A DNA stretch of 56,091 bases from an uncultured Acidobacteriota bacterium (GTDB taxonomy: Bacteria > Acidobacteriota > Vicinamibacteria > Vicinamibacterales > CAVVIG01): positions 1 through 56,091 of the forward strand of contig CADEDC010000018.1 in the NCBI GenBank assembly GCA_902825985.1. Direction: 5' to 3'. A program made the position numbers and the translations under genes. The notes beneath the pieces are model-generated. The model searched no databases. It saw only the letters and a program-made list of their open reading frames with translations, and was not told the origin of the DNA. Below, piece after piece: positions 34,072 through 44,500 of the stretch (positions within the stretch are counted from its first letter, which is position 1; each line of letters starts with the position of its first letter).

Positions 34072-36654
34072 ATGACGCGCCTGTTCCGATACCGACCGTG
34101 GCGCCGTACGTGGCAGCGAGGGCCGGGAGCCCGGCTGTCGCCTGGCGTCCTCGCCCTCGGGCTTGGCGGCATCCTCGCGCTGGCGCTGATTCCGGTTGCC
34201 GTCGCGCAGTCCCGCCGGCTGCCGCCGACCGCCGGTCAGCCGCTGGCCTTCCGCCTGTTCAACGAAGGGAAGTACGACGAGGTCGTCGCCGCGATCCAGA
34301 AGGCGGAGACGCGCGAGGCGGCGCAGATCGCGTTGATGGCGCGGGCGCTCAGCGCCCGCGGCAAGTACCAGGAGGCGGAAGCGGCGCTCCGCCCGGCGGC
34401 CGAGCGGGATCCGGGCGGGGAAGCGGCGCTGGAACTCGGACTGCTGCTCCGCGCCTTCGCGCGGCCGGACGCCGACACCCACCTGCGCCGCATCGCCGGC
34501 ACGGCCGCCACCGCCGATACGCCCCAGGAACTGGCGCGGGCGGCGCGCGCCCTCCGCGCCCTCGGCGAGGCCCAGGAAGCGAATGCCGTCTATCGTGACG
34601 CGGTCGGCGTCGGGCAGCGCGATGCGGTCATCAACACGGCGTGGGGCGAGCTGGCGCTGGAGAAGTATCAGAACGGCGACGCGCTGAAGTCGTTCAAAGT
34701 CGCGCTGATGGCGGATCCGACCTACGTGCCGGCGCTCATCGGTTCGGCGAAAGCACTGGCCGACGACAACCCGCCGGAGGCGCTCGCCAACGCGCAGGCG
34801 GCGCTGAAGATCAATCCGAACAGCGTCGACGCCCACGTGTTCATCGCCAGCCGGGCGGTCGACGCCAGCAAGCGCGACGACGCGCGGCAGTCGCTCGCGC
34901 GGGCGCTCGAGGTGAATCCGAACAGCCTCGACGCGCGGTCGCTCATCGCCGGCCTCGCCTACGTGGAGGACCGCACGGCCGACTTCGAGGCGGAGGTGCA
35001 GCGCGTGCATGCCATCGCGCCGAAGTATGGCGACGTGTTCCGGGTCGCCGGCGAGATGGCCGCCAGCAACTACCGTTTCGACGAGGCGGCGGCGCTCACC
35101 CGGCGGGCCGTCGAGTTCGAGCCGCGCAATCCGCGCGCCCTCGCCGACCTCGGTGTCCACCTCCTGCGCACCGGCGACGAACCGGGCGCCCGCCAGGCGC
35201 TCGACGCGGCGTTCAAGATCGACCCGTTCAACGTCGTCACCTACAACCTGCTGCAGATGATGGACACCCTCGACACCTTCGTGACCTCGAAGGAAGGCGA
35301 CCTGGTCCTGAAGATGCACAAGGACGAGGCGCCGCTGCTCGGCGAGTACGCGATGGCGCTCGGCCAGCAGGCGCTCAACACGTTGTCGAAGCGCTACGGC
35401 TTCACGGTGCAGGGGCCGATCCTCGTGGAGGTCTTCCCGAAGCACGACGACTTCGCGGTGCGCAACGTCGGCCTGCCGGGCATGATCGGCGCGCTCGGCG
35501 CCTGTTTCGGCAAGGTCGTGACGATGGACTCGCCGCGGGCCCGGCCACCCGGCGAGTTCCAGTGGGAAGCGACCCTGTGGCACGAACTCGCGCACGTCGT
35601 CACGCTGCAGATGTCGAAGCAGCGGGTGCCGCGCTGGCTGACCGAAGGCATCTCGGTGTACGAGGAGACGCTGGCCCGTCCCGAGTGGGGACGCGGGCAG
35701 GACGTCGAGTTCGCGCAGATGCTGAATCAGGGCACGGTGTTGAAGCTGAAGGACCTGAACTCCGGCTTCATGGACCCGCGCATGATTTCGATGGCCTACT
35801 TCCAGGCCTCGCTGCTGGTCGAACACCTCGTCGCCACCTACGGGGACACCGGGCTGCACAAGCTGCTGCGCGCCTACGGTGACGGCGTCGACACCGAGAC
35901 GGCGCTGAAGAGCGCGATGAACACCGACTTCGACGCCCTGCAGGTCGGGTTCGACGCCTTCATCGACCGCCGCTTCGGCGGTCTGCGGAAGGCGCTCGTC
36001 GCGCCGGAGAAGGGCGTCGACCTGCAGCGGATGGCGGTGCCCGGGCTCAAGGAGTACGTCGAGAAGAATCCCGACAGCTTCATCGGCCACATGACGCTCG
36101 GGACGGCCCTGCGCCGCTCGGGCGCCCAGGACGATGCGATTCCGGTGTTCGAGAAGGCGGCGGCGCTCGTGCCATTCGCGATCGGCCCGACCGGTCCGCA
36201 GGCGCAGATTGCCCAGATCGCGTTGCAGAAGAAGGACACGGCACGTGCCATCCGCGCCCTGCGCGAGGTGATCCGCTACGACTACGACAACGTCGACGGA
36301 GCCCGCCAACTCTCCGAGCTGCTGACCGAGTCGGGGGTGAAGGAGGCGGCGCAGCTCGAGCCGGTCTACAAGCGGATCATTGCCATCGACCCGTTCGATC
36401 AGCAGGCGCACGTCCAACTCGGCCGATTCGCCATGCAGCGCAACGACTTCGACGCCGCCAGCCGTGAGTTCCGCGCGGTGCTGGCCTTGAGCCCGGTCGA
36501 TCAGGCCGCGGCGCACACCGATCTCGCCGAGAGCTACTTCAAGGGCGGCAAGCGCGCCGATGCGCGGCGCCAGACCCTGGCGGCGCTGGAGATCGCGCCG
36601 AGCTACGAGCGGGCCCAGGACCTGCTCCTCAGCCTCGCCGAGGATCGCCGCTGA
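34072..36654 (+). CDS. Exported TPR protein with embedded gluzincin (HEXXH) metallopeptidase
   Basis: 860 aa. A basic N-terminus and signal/TM segment (about 22-45) target it to the envelope. TPR-like helices fill about 55-400. A peptidase_MA-like domain follows with zinc motif HELAH (His504, Glu505, His508) and third ligand Glu525 in LTEGISVYEE. More TPR units run from about 660 to 855. The active site looks complete, so it is probably a periplasmic protease on a protein-interaction scaffold. Stop and next start overlap (TGATG), tying it to the DUF4159 gene and the MoxR/VWA train. Confidence 0.86.
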   Translation: MTRLFRYRPWRRTWQRGPGARLSPGVLALGLGGILALALIPVAVAQSRRLPPTAGQPLAFRLFNEGKYDEVVAAIQKAETREAAQIALMARALSARGKYQEAEAALRPAAERDPGGEAALELGLLLRAFARPDADTHLRRIAGTAATADTPQELARAARALRALGEAQEANAVYRDAVGVGQRDAVINTAWGELALEKYQNGDALKSFKVALMADPTYVPALIGSAKALADDNPPEALANAQAALKINPNSVDAHVFIASRAVDASKRDDARQSLARALEVNPNSLDARSLIAGLAYVEDRTADFEAEVQRVHAIAPKYGDVFRVAGEMAASNYRFDEAAALTRRAVEFEPRNPRALADLGVHLLRTGDEPGARQALDAAFKIDPFNVVTYNLLQMMDTLDTFVTSKEGDLVLKMHKDEAPLLGEYAMALGQQALNTLSKRYGFTVQGPILVEVFPKHDDFAVRNVGLPGMIGALGACFGKVVTMDSPRARPPGEFQWEATLWHELAHVVTLQMSKQRVPRWLTEGISVYEETLARPEWGRGQDVEFAQMLNQGTVLKLKDLNSGFMDPRMISMAYFQASLLVEHLVATYGDTGLHKLLRAYGDGVDTETALKSAMNTDFDALQVGFDAFIDRRFGGLRKALVAPEKGVDLQRMAVPGLKEYVEKNPDSFIGHMTLGTALRRSGAQDDAIPVFEKAAALVPFAIGPTGPQAQIAQIALQKKDTARAIRALREVIRYDYDNVDGARQLSELLTESGVKEAAQLEPVYKRIIAIDPFDQQAHVQLGRFAMQRNDFDAASREFRAVLALSPVDQAAAHTDLAESYFKGGKRADARRQTLAALEIAPSYERAQDLLLSLAEDRR

Positions 36655-37460
36655 TGCGGCAATGGCTGCAGCGAGGACCACTCGTGGTCCTCCTCGGCGC
36701 CGTGCTGGTCCTGACCGCCGCGCCGGTGCTGCAGCGGGTTGTCGCCGCCCAGCTGCCGACGATGACCGACGATCGGTTTGCCGGCCTGCACTGGCGCTTC
36801 GTCCGCATCCGCTATCACTACACCACCGAAGGGACCAATCAGGAGCAGGACTTCTATGGCGAGCCCTGGGCGATCGACGCGCCGGCCGCCGAGCAGAACC
36901 TGGCTCGCCGCATCAAGACGGCGACGACGATCCAGGTCGAGGATCCGATTACGCTGTCGCTCGATGATCCTGAGCTCTTCACCTACCCGTGGATCTACAT
37001 GGTGGAGCCGGGAAACCTGAAGCTGTCGGACCAGGACGTGCAGACCCTGCGCGAATTCCTGCTGCGCGGCGGCACCCTGACCTTCGACGACTTCCATGGC
37101 CCGATCGAGTGGGACCACATGGCCGCCGAGATGAAGCGGGTGTTTCCCGACCGGGCGATCGTCGACTTCCCGACCGGTCACGCCATCTACAGCTGCTTCT
37201 ACAAGCTGGACGGCTACCCGCAGGTGGCCGGGCTCGGCTCGTTCATGGCCGGGCGCAGTTGGGAAAAGGGTGGCTACATCGGTCGCTTGCGGACCATCTT
37301 CGACGACCACGGCCGGCCGATGCTGTACATCAACTGGAACACCGACATGGGCGATGGGTGGGAGTGGTCGAACGCCGAGGAGTTCCCCGGCTATATCAAG
37401 TACACGACGCAGGCGTATCGGATGGGGATCAACGAAGTCGTCTACGCGCTCACGCACTAG
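36654..37460 (+). CDS. DUF4159 domain protein, exported
   Basis: 268 aa. An N-terminal signal/anchor (about 8-32) is followed by DUF4159: RFVRIRYHYTTEG, LFTYPWIYMVEPGNL, LREFLLRGGTLTFDDFHG, FPTGHAIYSCFYKLDGY and MGINEVVYALTH. The core resembles a ThuA/GATase-like alpha/beta fold without an obvious nucleophile. These proteins are characteristic neighbours of MoxR, DUF58 and BatA; function unknown. Translationally coupled to the TPR peptidase gene. Confidence 0.85.
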   Translation: MRQWLQRGPLVVLLGAVLVLTAAPVLQRVVAAQLPTMTDDRFAGLHWRFVRIRYHYTTEGTNQEQDFYGEPWAIDAPAAEQNLARRIKTATTIQVEDPITLSLDDPELFTYPWIYMVEPGNLKLSDQDVQTLREFLLRGGTLTFDDFHGPIEWDHMAAEMKRVFPDRAIVDFPTGHAIYSCFYKLDGYPQVAGLGSFMAGRSWEKGGYIGRLRTIFDDHGRPMLYINWNTDMGDGWEWSNAEEFPGYIKYTTQAYRMGINEVVYALTH

Positions 37461-37466
37461 ACGAAG

Positions 37467-37511
37467 GGGCGGGTAGGGCGGGTAGGGCGGGTAGGGCGGG
37501 TAGGGCGGGTG
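37467..37511 (+). repeat. Five-copy 9-bp G-rich tandem array (potential G-quadruplex)
   Basis: GGGCGGGTA is repeated five times (37467, 37476, 37485, 37494, 37503; the last ends in G), giving at least ten G3 runs on the coding strand with loops of one or two bases. It starts six bases after the DUF4159 stop. By loop length and run number it could form stable quadruplexes in RNA or non-template DNA. Confidence 0.95.
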
Positions 37512-37512
37512 G

Positions 37513-37558
37513 GGATCCGAGGCGAGGGATCAGCGTCAGTTCGCGGCGGGGGTGGGGC
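37513..37558 (+). repeat. 46-bp direct repeat, copy 1
   Basis: Identical over 46 bp to 37623-37668. It begins GGATCCGAGG, ends GGGGGTGGGGC and contains a GATCC...GGATC mini-palindrome. Similarity continues, diverged, for about 30 bp after the repeat (GTGAAGCAGAGG against GTGAAGGAAGAGG). Confidence 0.95.
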
Positions 37559-37622
37559 GCGGCGGCCGGTGAAGCAGAGGCCAGACAGCAGCGCCTGCGG
37601 CCATCCCGAGCCGAGGACATGA

Positions 37623-37668
37623 GGATCCGAGGCGAGGGATCAGCGTCAGTTCGCGGCGGGGGTGGGGC
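37623..37668 (+). repeat. 46-bp direct repeat, copy 2
   Basis: Second copy, offset exactly 110 bp. The diverged flank that follows contains the functional moxR ribosome site (GGAAGAGG at about 37684-37691), so the moxR leader appears to have been tandemly duplicated. Confidence 0.95.
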
Positions 37669-37696
37669 CCCGCCGCCAGTGAAGGAAGAGGACCGA

Positions 37697-38692
37697 GTGG
37701 ACGCTACCGCAGTCAGTGCAGAAAAAGTCGCCGAAGGGCGCGGGCGGATTCTCAGCGAGCTGCGCAAGGTCATCGTCGGACAGGACGATGTCGTCGAGCA
37801 GGTGCTGATCGCGCTGTTCACCGGCGGGCACTGCCTGATCACCGGCGTCCCGGGCCTGGCGAAGACGCTGCTCATCAAGACCCTGGCAGACATCCTGGAT
37901 CTCGACTTCAAGCGGATCCAGTTCACGCCGGACCTCATGCCGTCGGACATCACCGGCACCGAGATTCTCGACGAGGAGGGCGGCAGCCGCCGTCTGCGCT
38001 TCGTGAAAGGGCCGATCTTCGCCCAGATCATCCTCGCCGACGAGATCAACCGGACGCCGCCCAAGACGCAGGCGGCGCTGCTCGAGGCGATGCAGGAATA
38101 CCACGTCACCGCCGCCGGCCGCACCTATCCGCTCGAACAGCCGTTCTTCGTCCTCGCGACGCAGAATCCGATCGAGCTCGAAGGCACCTACCCGCTGCCC
38201 GAGGCACAGCTCGATCGCTTCATGTTCAACGTCGTCATCACCTACCTCTCGGAAGACGAGGAGGTGCGGGTGGTGACGCAGACCACCGGGACGACGCGGC
38301 CGCAGTTGGCGCGCGTGCTCAACGGCGCCGACATCCTGCACTACCAGGAGCTGGCACGGCAGGTGGTCATCGCCGAGGAGATCGCCCGCTATACCGTGCG
38401 GCTCGTCGACGCCACGCGGCCGGGCCGGGCCGGGGCGCCCGACTTCGTCGACAAGTGGGTGAAGTGGGGCGCCGGCCTGCGCGCCTCGCAGGCGCTCGTC
38501 CGCGGCGGCAAGGCGCGCGCGCTGATGCACGGCCGCTATCACGTGTCGATCAAGGACATTCAGGCGCTCGCGAAGCCGATTCTCCGGCACCGGGTGATGA
38601 CCAATTTCTACGCGGAGTCCGAGCGCATCACCCCTGACACCATCGTCGAGCGGTTGCTCGACACCGTCGCGCTCCCGAAGAGCGGGATGTGA
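37697..38692 (+). CDS. moxR: MoxR-family AAA+ ATPase
   Basis: 331 aa. Walker A GVPGLAKT (50-57), the usual MoxR variant; DLMPSDITGTEIL; Walker B IILADEINRTPPKTQ; sensor 1 LATQNPIE; EGTYPLPEAQLDRF. These ATPases act as metal-insertion or folding chaperones working with VWA proteins. GTG 37697 chosen: it has GGAAGAGG upstream and begins just before the conserved domain. Upstream in-frame codons run through the repeat and are not protein-like. First gene after the repeat block; DUF58 follows by 17 bp. Confidence 0.93.
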   Translation: MDATAVSAEKVAEGRGRILSELRKVIVGQDDVVEQVLIALFTGGHCLITGVPGLAKTLLIKTLADILDLDFKRIQFTPDLMPSDITGTEILDEEGGSRRLRFVKGPIFAQIILADEINRTPPKTQAALLEAMQEYHVTAAGRTYPLEQPFFVLATQNPIELEGTYPLPEAQLDRFMFNVVITYLSEDEEVRVVTQTTGTTRPQLARVLNGADILHYQELARQVVIAEEIARYTVRLVDATRPGRAGAPDFVDKWVKWGAGLRASQALVRGGKARALMHGRYHVSIKDIQALAKPILRHRVMTNFYAESERITPDTIVERLLDTVALPKSGM

Positions 38693-38709
38693 AAGCCCGG
38701 GCGTAGACC

Positions 38710-39618
38710 ATGGCCGTCGGCGGCCCGGCCGGAGAGCGACGTTTCCTCGACCCCGCGGTGCTCGCACGCCTCGGCACGCTCGAGCTGAAGGCGCGGACCA
38801 TCGTCGAGGGGTTCATCTCGGGCCTGCACCGCAGTCCGTTCAAGGGGTTCAGCGTCGAGTTCGCCGAGTACCGGCAGTACATGCCGGGCGACGACCTCGC
38901 GACGATCGACTGGAAGGTGTACGCGCGCAGCGACCGCCACTACATCAAGAAATTCGAAGAAGAGACCAATCTCGGCTGCCACATCATGCTCGACGTCAGC
39001 GCCTCGATGGCCTACGGCTCTCCGGGCATGACGAAGCTCGAATACGGCTCCTGCCTGGCCGCCTCGCTCGCGTATCTGATGAACCGCCAGCGCGACGCGG
39101 TCGGCCTCACCGCGTTCGACGACGGCATCGTCACGATGCTGCCGGCGAGTGCGCGGCCGGGGCATCTTCGCGGCGTGCTGGTGACGCTCGATCGACTGAC
39201 GATCGGCAAGCAGACGAACGTCTCGAAGCCGCTGCAGCAGCTCGCCGAGAGTCTGTCGAAGCGTGGCATGGTGGTGCTCATCTCCGACCTGCTCGACGAT
39301 CCGGAGCGCGTCATCCGCGGACTGAAGCACTTCCAGTTCCGCGGGACCGACGTGATCGTGTTCCAGGTGCTGCACGTCGACGAGCTCAGCTTCCCGTTCA
39401 ACCGGGCGACGCGATTCGAGGATCTCGAGACCGATCGGCAGGTCACTGCCGTGCCGGCGATCGTGCGCGACCACTACCTGGAGGCGATGCAGGGGTTGAT
39501 CGAGCGCTATCGTCGTGAGCTCGGTGCCGTCGGCATCGACTACCATCTCGTCGATACGTCGCAGCCGCTGGAATTGTCGCTGCTGGCCTATCTTTCGACG
39601 CGGTCGCGGGACTACTGA
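38710..39618 (+). CDS. DUF58 domain protein
   Basis: 302 aa, soluble. GFSVEFAEYRQYMPGDDLATIDW is the DUF58 signature (about 47-70), followed by a VWA-like part with DVSASM (DxSxS, metal site, about 97) and VVLISDLLDD. DUF58 proteins are obligate neighbours of MoxR and are thought to be its VWA-type clients. Start codon without Shine-Dalgarno, 17 bp after moxR; stop overlaps the next start (TGATG). Confidence 0.93.
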   Translation: MAVGGPAGERRFLDPAVLARLGTLELKARTIVEGFISGLHRSPFKGFSVEFAEYRQYMPGDDLATIDWKVYARSDRHYIKKFEEETNLGCHIMLDVSASMAYGSPGMTKLEYGSCLAASLAYLMNRQRDAVGLTAFDDGIVTMLPASARPGHLRGVLVTLDRLTIGKQTNVSKPLQQLAESLSKRGMVVLISDLLDDPERVIRGLKHFQFRGTDVIVFQVLHVDELSFPFNRATRFEDLETDRQVTAVPAIVRDHYLEAMQGLIERYRRELGAVGIDYHLVDTSQPLELSLLAYLSTRSRDY

Positions 39619-41504
39619 TGTCCTTCCTGTCGCCGCTGTTCCTGCTCGGTGCGCTCGCGGCGGCGGTGCCGATCGTCCTGCACCTCCTGCGCAAGGAGCC
39701 GGACACCACCGTGAAGTTCGCGGCGGTCACCATGCTGGAAGACGCGCCGGTCGAACACGCCGACCGGCGGCGGCTGCGCGAACTGCTGTTGCTGGCGCTG
39801 CGGGTGGCGGCGCTGCTGCTGCTGGCGCTCGCCTTCGCGCGGCCGTTCCTGACGTCGGACGCGGCTGGGGCCGCGACAGGCGCCACCATCGTCGCCCTGG
39901 ATACCTCGTTCAGCCTGTCGGCCCCCGGCCGGTTCGCCGCCGCGCAGGCGCTCGCCCGGGCGGCCATCGATGACGCTCCCGGCGAGCACCTGGTCGGTGT
40001 CGTGACGTTCGCCGACGGCGCGCAGGTGGTGCAGGCGCCGACCGTCGACCGCACGCTGGCGCGCGCCGCGATCGACGGCGCCCGCGCCGGCTTCGGCGCG
40101 ACGCGCTATCGCGCCGCGCTGGCGACGGCGGCCGATAGCATCGGCGGACGCGCGGGCCGCGTCGTCGTCGTCACCGATCTCCAGGCGAGCGGATGGGACA
40201 GCGGCGAGCGGGTCGATGTGCCGGCGCAGGTGGAGCTGGAGATCGCCGACGTCGGCGTGCTGCCGGCCAATCTGGCTGTCACCGCGGCGCGCCGCTCCGG
40301 CGATCGCATCGTCGCCACCGTCCGCAACGGCGGCAACGAGCGGCGCGACGTCCGCCTGCACCTGGAGATCGACGGAGTGGCAGCGGCGGACGCCGCTGCG
40401 ACAGCCGGCGCCGGCCAGACTGTCGATGTCGCCATCCCGCTGCCGACGCCGACCGGCAACGCTGCGACCCTGATTCTCGACGACAGCGACGGCATCCCGG
40501 CGGATGACCGCCGGTATCTGGTGTTGAGCGAGTCGAGCCGTCCGGTGGTTCTCGTGGTCACCAATGCCGGCGACATCGGACGCGATGCGTTCTATGCCCA
40601 GCAGGCGCTGTTGGCCACCGGCGCCGATGGCGCCTCGTTCGACCTGGATGGCGCCTCGGGCGCCCAGCTGTCGGGCTGGGATACGGCGACGCTGGCCAGG
40701 CATGCGGCAGTTCTGCTCTTGTCCACCCACGGCATCGATCAGCGCGGGCGTGAACTGCTGGCCGCCTACGTTCGCGGCGGGGGCGGCGTGCTGGTGGCCG
40801 CGAGCCCCGACGTCGACGCCCAGGTCGCAGCCGGCGCCACCGGCACGGCCATCGACATGATCGCGCTGCCGCCGGCGCCGGCCGGGGCACCGCGAGTGCT
40901 GGCACCCGCCGACCTGCGACACCCGGTGTTTCGTGCCTTCTCGTCCGACGCGGCGACGCTCGGCCTGGTGACGTTCCGGCAGGTGGTGGCGGTGCGCGGC
41001 ACCGGCTGCCAGCCGCTGGCGCAATTCTCGAGCGGCGAGCCGGCGTTGATCGAATGTCCCAGCGGCGAGGGGCGCGTCCTCGTACTGGCGTCCGACCTGG
41101 ACAGCCGGTGGAACGATTTCCCGACCCACGCGACGTTCGTGCCGTTTTTGCACGAAACCGTCACCTATCTCGGCGGCAATCGCAGCCGAACCGCCGGTTT
41201 CGTCATCGGTAGCGCGCCGGTCGGGGTGCCGGCGGAACCGGGACACCGGGTGCTGCCCGCGGCCGACGGCGGCCAGGAGCGGCTGATTGCCGTCAATATC
41301 GATGGGCGCGAGTCGGACCCGGCGCGTCTGACCGCCGATGAGTTCCGCGCGGCGGTCGTGCCGTTGCAGCAGGAGGGGAGGGCACCGGGCGACGCCCTCG
41401 AAGCCCGGCAGCAGGAAGAGCAGCAGAATTTCTGGAGGTACGCGATCCTACTGATGATCGCAGTTCTCGTGGCCGAAAGCCTGGTCGGGGCCAGGGCGGC
41501 CTGA
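39618..41504 (+). CDS. BatA-like membrane protein with VWA and GATase-like domains
   Basis: 628 aa. N-terminal BatA segment (about 1-78) with two helices: SPLFLLGALAAAVPIVLHLL and LLLLALRVAALLLLALAFARPF. A VWA domain follows with ALDTSFSLS (DxSxS) and VVVVTDLQASG; then beta-rich modules, a GATase-like part (LLLSTHGIDQRGRELLAAYV) and a C-terminal TM (about 605-622). Translation is coupled to DUF58. The predicted periplasmic or cytoplasmic face of the VWA cannot be decided from sequence alone. Confidence 0.9.
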   Translation: MSFLSPLFLLGALAAAVPIVLHLLRKEPDTTVKFAAVTMLEDAPVEHADRRRLRELLLLALRVAALLLLALAFARPFLTSDAAGAATGATIVALDTSFSLSAPGRFAAAQALARAAIDDAPGEHLVGVVTFADGAQVVQAPTVDRTLARAAIDGARAGFGATRYRAALATAADSIGGRAGRVVVVTDLQASGWDSGERVDVPAQVELEIADVGVLPANLAVTAARRSGDRIVATVRNGGNERRDVRLHLEIDGVAAADAAATAGAGQTVDVAIPLPTPTGNAATLILDDSDGIPADDRRYLVLSESSRPVVLVVTNAGDIGRDAFYAQQALLATGADGASFDLDGASGAQLSGWDTATLARHAAVLLLSTHGIDQRGRELLAAYVRGGGGVLVAASPDVDAQVAAGATGTAIDMIALPPAPAGAPRVLAPADLRHPVFRAFSSDAATLGLVTFRQVVAVRGTGCQPLAQFSSGEPALIECPSGEGRVLVLASDLDSRWNDFPTHATFVPFLHETVTYLGGNRSRTAGFVIGSAPVGVPAEPGHRVLPAADGGQERLIAVNIDGRESDPARLTADEFRAAVVPLQQEGRAPGDALEARQQEEQQNFWRYAILLMIAVLVAESLVGARAA

Positions 41505-41541
41505 GGCCGCCGGAGGCAGCAACCTTGGTAGAGTCTGTGTG

Positions 41542-44500
41542 ATGGACGCTTCGTACCGCGGCATCGGCGAGCTCATCGCACGGGTCCGTGCGCGGTGGCG
41601 TCGGCTGGTCTTCCTCAGAGCGGCTCTGGTCGCGGCGCTCGCCGTTGCCGGGGTGCTGGCCGCCGGGCTGGTGCTGGCCTCTGCGTCGGGCCGATCGGCC
41701 AACGCGCTCGCCGCCGTTGGCGTTGTCACCGCCGTCGTGGCGCTGGCCGTCGCCATCCGTGCGCTGCGGCCGGCCCGCCGCGTCCCGAGCGACCTGCAGG
41801 TCGCCCGCTTCATCGAAGAGCACGAGCCGTCGCTCGACGATCGGCTGGTCAGCGCGGTTGACGTCAACGGGCCGTCGTCACCATCGGGGCCGCCGCTGCT
41901 CGCGCGGGCGATGCTGGCGGACGCCGAACGTCGGGCCGTCCAGGTCGAGCCGACGGCCATCGTCGCCACGCAGCTGCTGCGTCGCGCCGGCGTCCAGGCC
42001 GCGGCCGCCGCCGTGGTGCTCGTCGCGGTCGGCTTTGCCGGGCGCCAGACGGTGCGTCGCTCGTACGATGCGCTGTCGCTGTCGCTCTTCCCGGCCCGTG
42101 TCCAGCTCGAGGTGTCGCCCGGCCATGCGCGGCTGCAGGCCGGATCGCCACTGACCATCGAGGCACGCCTCGCCGGCAATACGGCGCCGATCGCCGCCGA
42201 GTTGCAGCGTGCCGACGGCGGTGAGTGGATCGCGACCGACATGCCGGTCGATGCGACCGGCACGTTCCGGATGACGTTCGACGCGCTGGGCGAAGGCTTC
42301 CAATATCGCGTGGTCGCCGGCGCGCTGACGTCCGAGACGTTCGACGTCGCCGTCGTGCGCCCGCCCCGGGTGACGCGGGTCGACGTCGAATACCGCTATC
42401 CGGCGGCGCTCGGTCTGCCGCCGCGCACCGAAGAGGACACCGGCGACATCTACGCCCCGGCCGGCACCGACGTGCGGCTCATCGTCCACACCGATCGCGA
42501 GGCGGCGACGGGGCAGATGGCGCTCGGCGGCGGCAGGTCGCTGGCGCTGTCGGCCGCCGCACCGACCCGCCTGGAAGCGTCGCTCAGGGTTGACGGTGAC
42601 GATTCGTACCGGCTTCGGGTCGCCGATCGCGAAGGGATGAGCACGCCGGGAGAGACGGAGTACTTCATCCGCATGCTGAACGACCGCCCCCCGGACGTCC
42701 GCGTGCTGCGTCCGGCGCGCGACCGGTCGGTCACCGCGCTCGAAGAGATCGACATCGAGGCCGAAGCGCAGGACGACTTCGGCGTTTCGGCGCTGGAACT
42801 CGTCTACACCGTGCGCGGCAGTGGCGAAAAGGTCGTGCCGTTCGCCATTCCAGCCCGCGGGACGACGGTCAGCGGATTCCACACGCTCTACCTCGAGGAC
42901 CTCAAGGTCAAGGCCGGCGACTTCATCTCGTATTACGTTCGCGCGCGCGACCTGCCGCGCGGTCGCCGGTCGAGCGAGGCGCGCAGCGACATGTTCTTCC
43001 TCGAGGTGAAACCGTACGAGCAGGAGTTCTCGCTGGCGCAGAGCCAGGGTGGTGGCGGCGGCTCCGGCAGTCCGCAGATCGACGACCTCGTCAACGCGCA
43101 GAAGGAGATTATCGTCGCGACCTGGAAGCTGGATCGCCGCGCCCTGGCGAGCGGCGCCAGTTCCGCCGCGGACATCCGCGCCGTCGGCAAGGCCGAGGCC
43201 GAGTTGAAGATGCGCGTCGAGCAGATCGCCAGCCAGTTCCGCGATTCGACGATGCGAGATCCCAGGCGGCGCGGGCCGGCGCCGCCCGGTGCACCGCGGG
43301 CCGGGCAGACGTTGCCCGAAGAGGACGCGATGACCGCCGCCTCGAAGGCGATGAGCGAGGCCGTCGCGGCGCTGGAGGCGCTGAAGACGAAGCCGGCGAT
43401 GCCGGCGGAACTGGCGGCGCTGAATCACCTGTTGAAGGCCCAGGCCACCGTCAAGGAGCGCCAGGTGACGCGCCAGAGCGGCGCCGGCGGCGCCGGCCAG
43501 AACCGGCAGACCCAGGATCTCTCGTCGCTCTTCGACAAGGAGCTCGCCCGCCAGCAGCAGACGAACTACGAGACGCCGAACAGCGCGGAGGAGAAGGAAG
43601 AGACCACTGAAGACAGCATGCTGGACAAGATCCGCGAGCTGGCAAAGCGGCAGGACGAACTCCTGCGCAAGCAGCAGGAGCTGGCGAAGCAGCAGCTGTC
43701 GGCCGAGGAGATGAAGCGGGCGCTCGAGACGCTGACGCGCGAACAGCAGCAGCTGCGGCAGCAGGCCGAGCAGATGGCGCGGCAGATGTCGCGTGGCGCA
43801 CCGAGCGATCCGGGTCAGCAGAGCCAGAGCGGACAGAAAAGTCCTGCGGGCCAGCGGCAGGGTGAGCAGAACCAGCAGAGTCAGAGCGGTCAGCAGCAGT
43901 CCGGCGGCCAGCAGAGCCAGGGCCAGCAGCAGGCCGGTCGCGCCGGACAGTCCGGTCAGCCGAGCCAATCGGGTGAGAGCCGGCCCGGAAGCAATCAGGG
44001 GCGGGGCGGCGACCGCGGCAGCCGCATGCAGCAGGTCAGCGAGGAGATGCGCAACGCCGCGAGCGAACTGAGCCGGCAGGACGCGACCTCGGCGAGCGCC
44101 CGCGGCAATCGTGCCCTCGACGGACTGCGCGAACTCGAGCAGCAGATGCGCGCCACGGCGCCGAACGAGCAGCGGCGCGCCATTGGCGACATGCAGCTCG
44201 AGGCGCGCCAGCTGGCCGACGCGCAGCGTCAGCTGGCCTCGGAGCTTGGCAAGGTCGGCCAGGGTGAGCCGGGCCGCGATGCCTTGCGCCGCCTCGCCGG
44301 TGAACAGGAACGGCTGGCCGACCGTGCGGAACGGCTCGAGGAGAGCCTCGAGCGCCAGGCCCAGGGCGCCCAGACGCCGCCGCAGGAACGGCAGCCGGGC
44401 GGCGGACGCTCGGGGGCGGCCGGCGCCGAGCAGGCGGCCGGTGCGCGGCAGGCGGTGGGCGATGCCGCCGCCGACATGCAGCGCCAGCGTCTCGCGGAAC

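Noticed and set aside
32545..36681. A 1378-codon open frame on the minus strand antisense to the PIG-V and TPR peptidase genes
   Set aside because: It has no recognisable domain and an Arg/Gln/His-rich composition typical of antisense frames in very GC-rich DNA. The plus-strand genes it overlaps have signal peptides, motifs and operon structure.
36989..37696. N-terminal extension of MoxR through the G-rich repeats
   Set aside because: The frame is open but encodes Arg/Gly/Ala filler overlapping the DUF4159 gene. The conserved ATPase starts at 37697 just after a good ribosome site.
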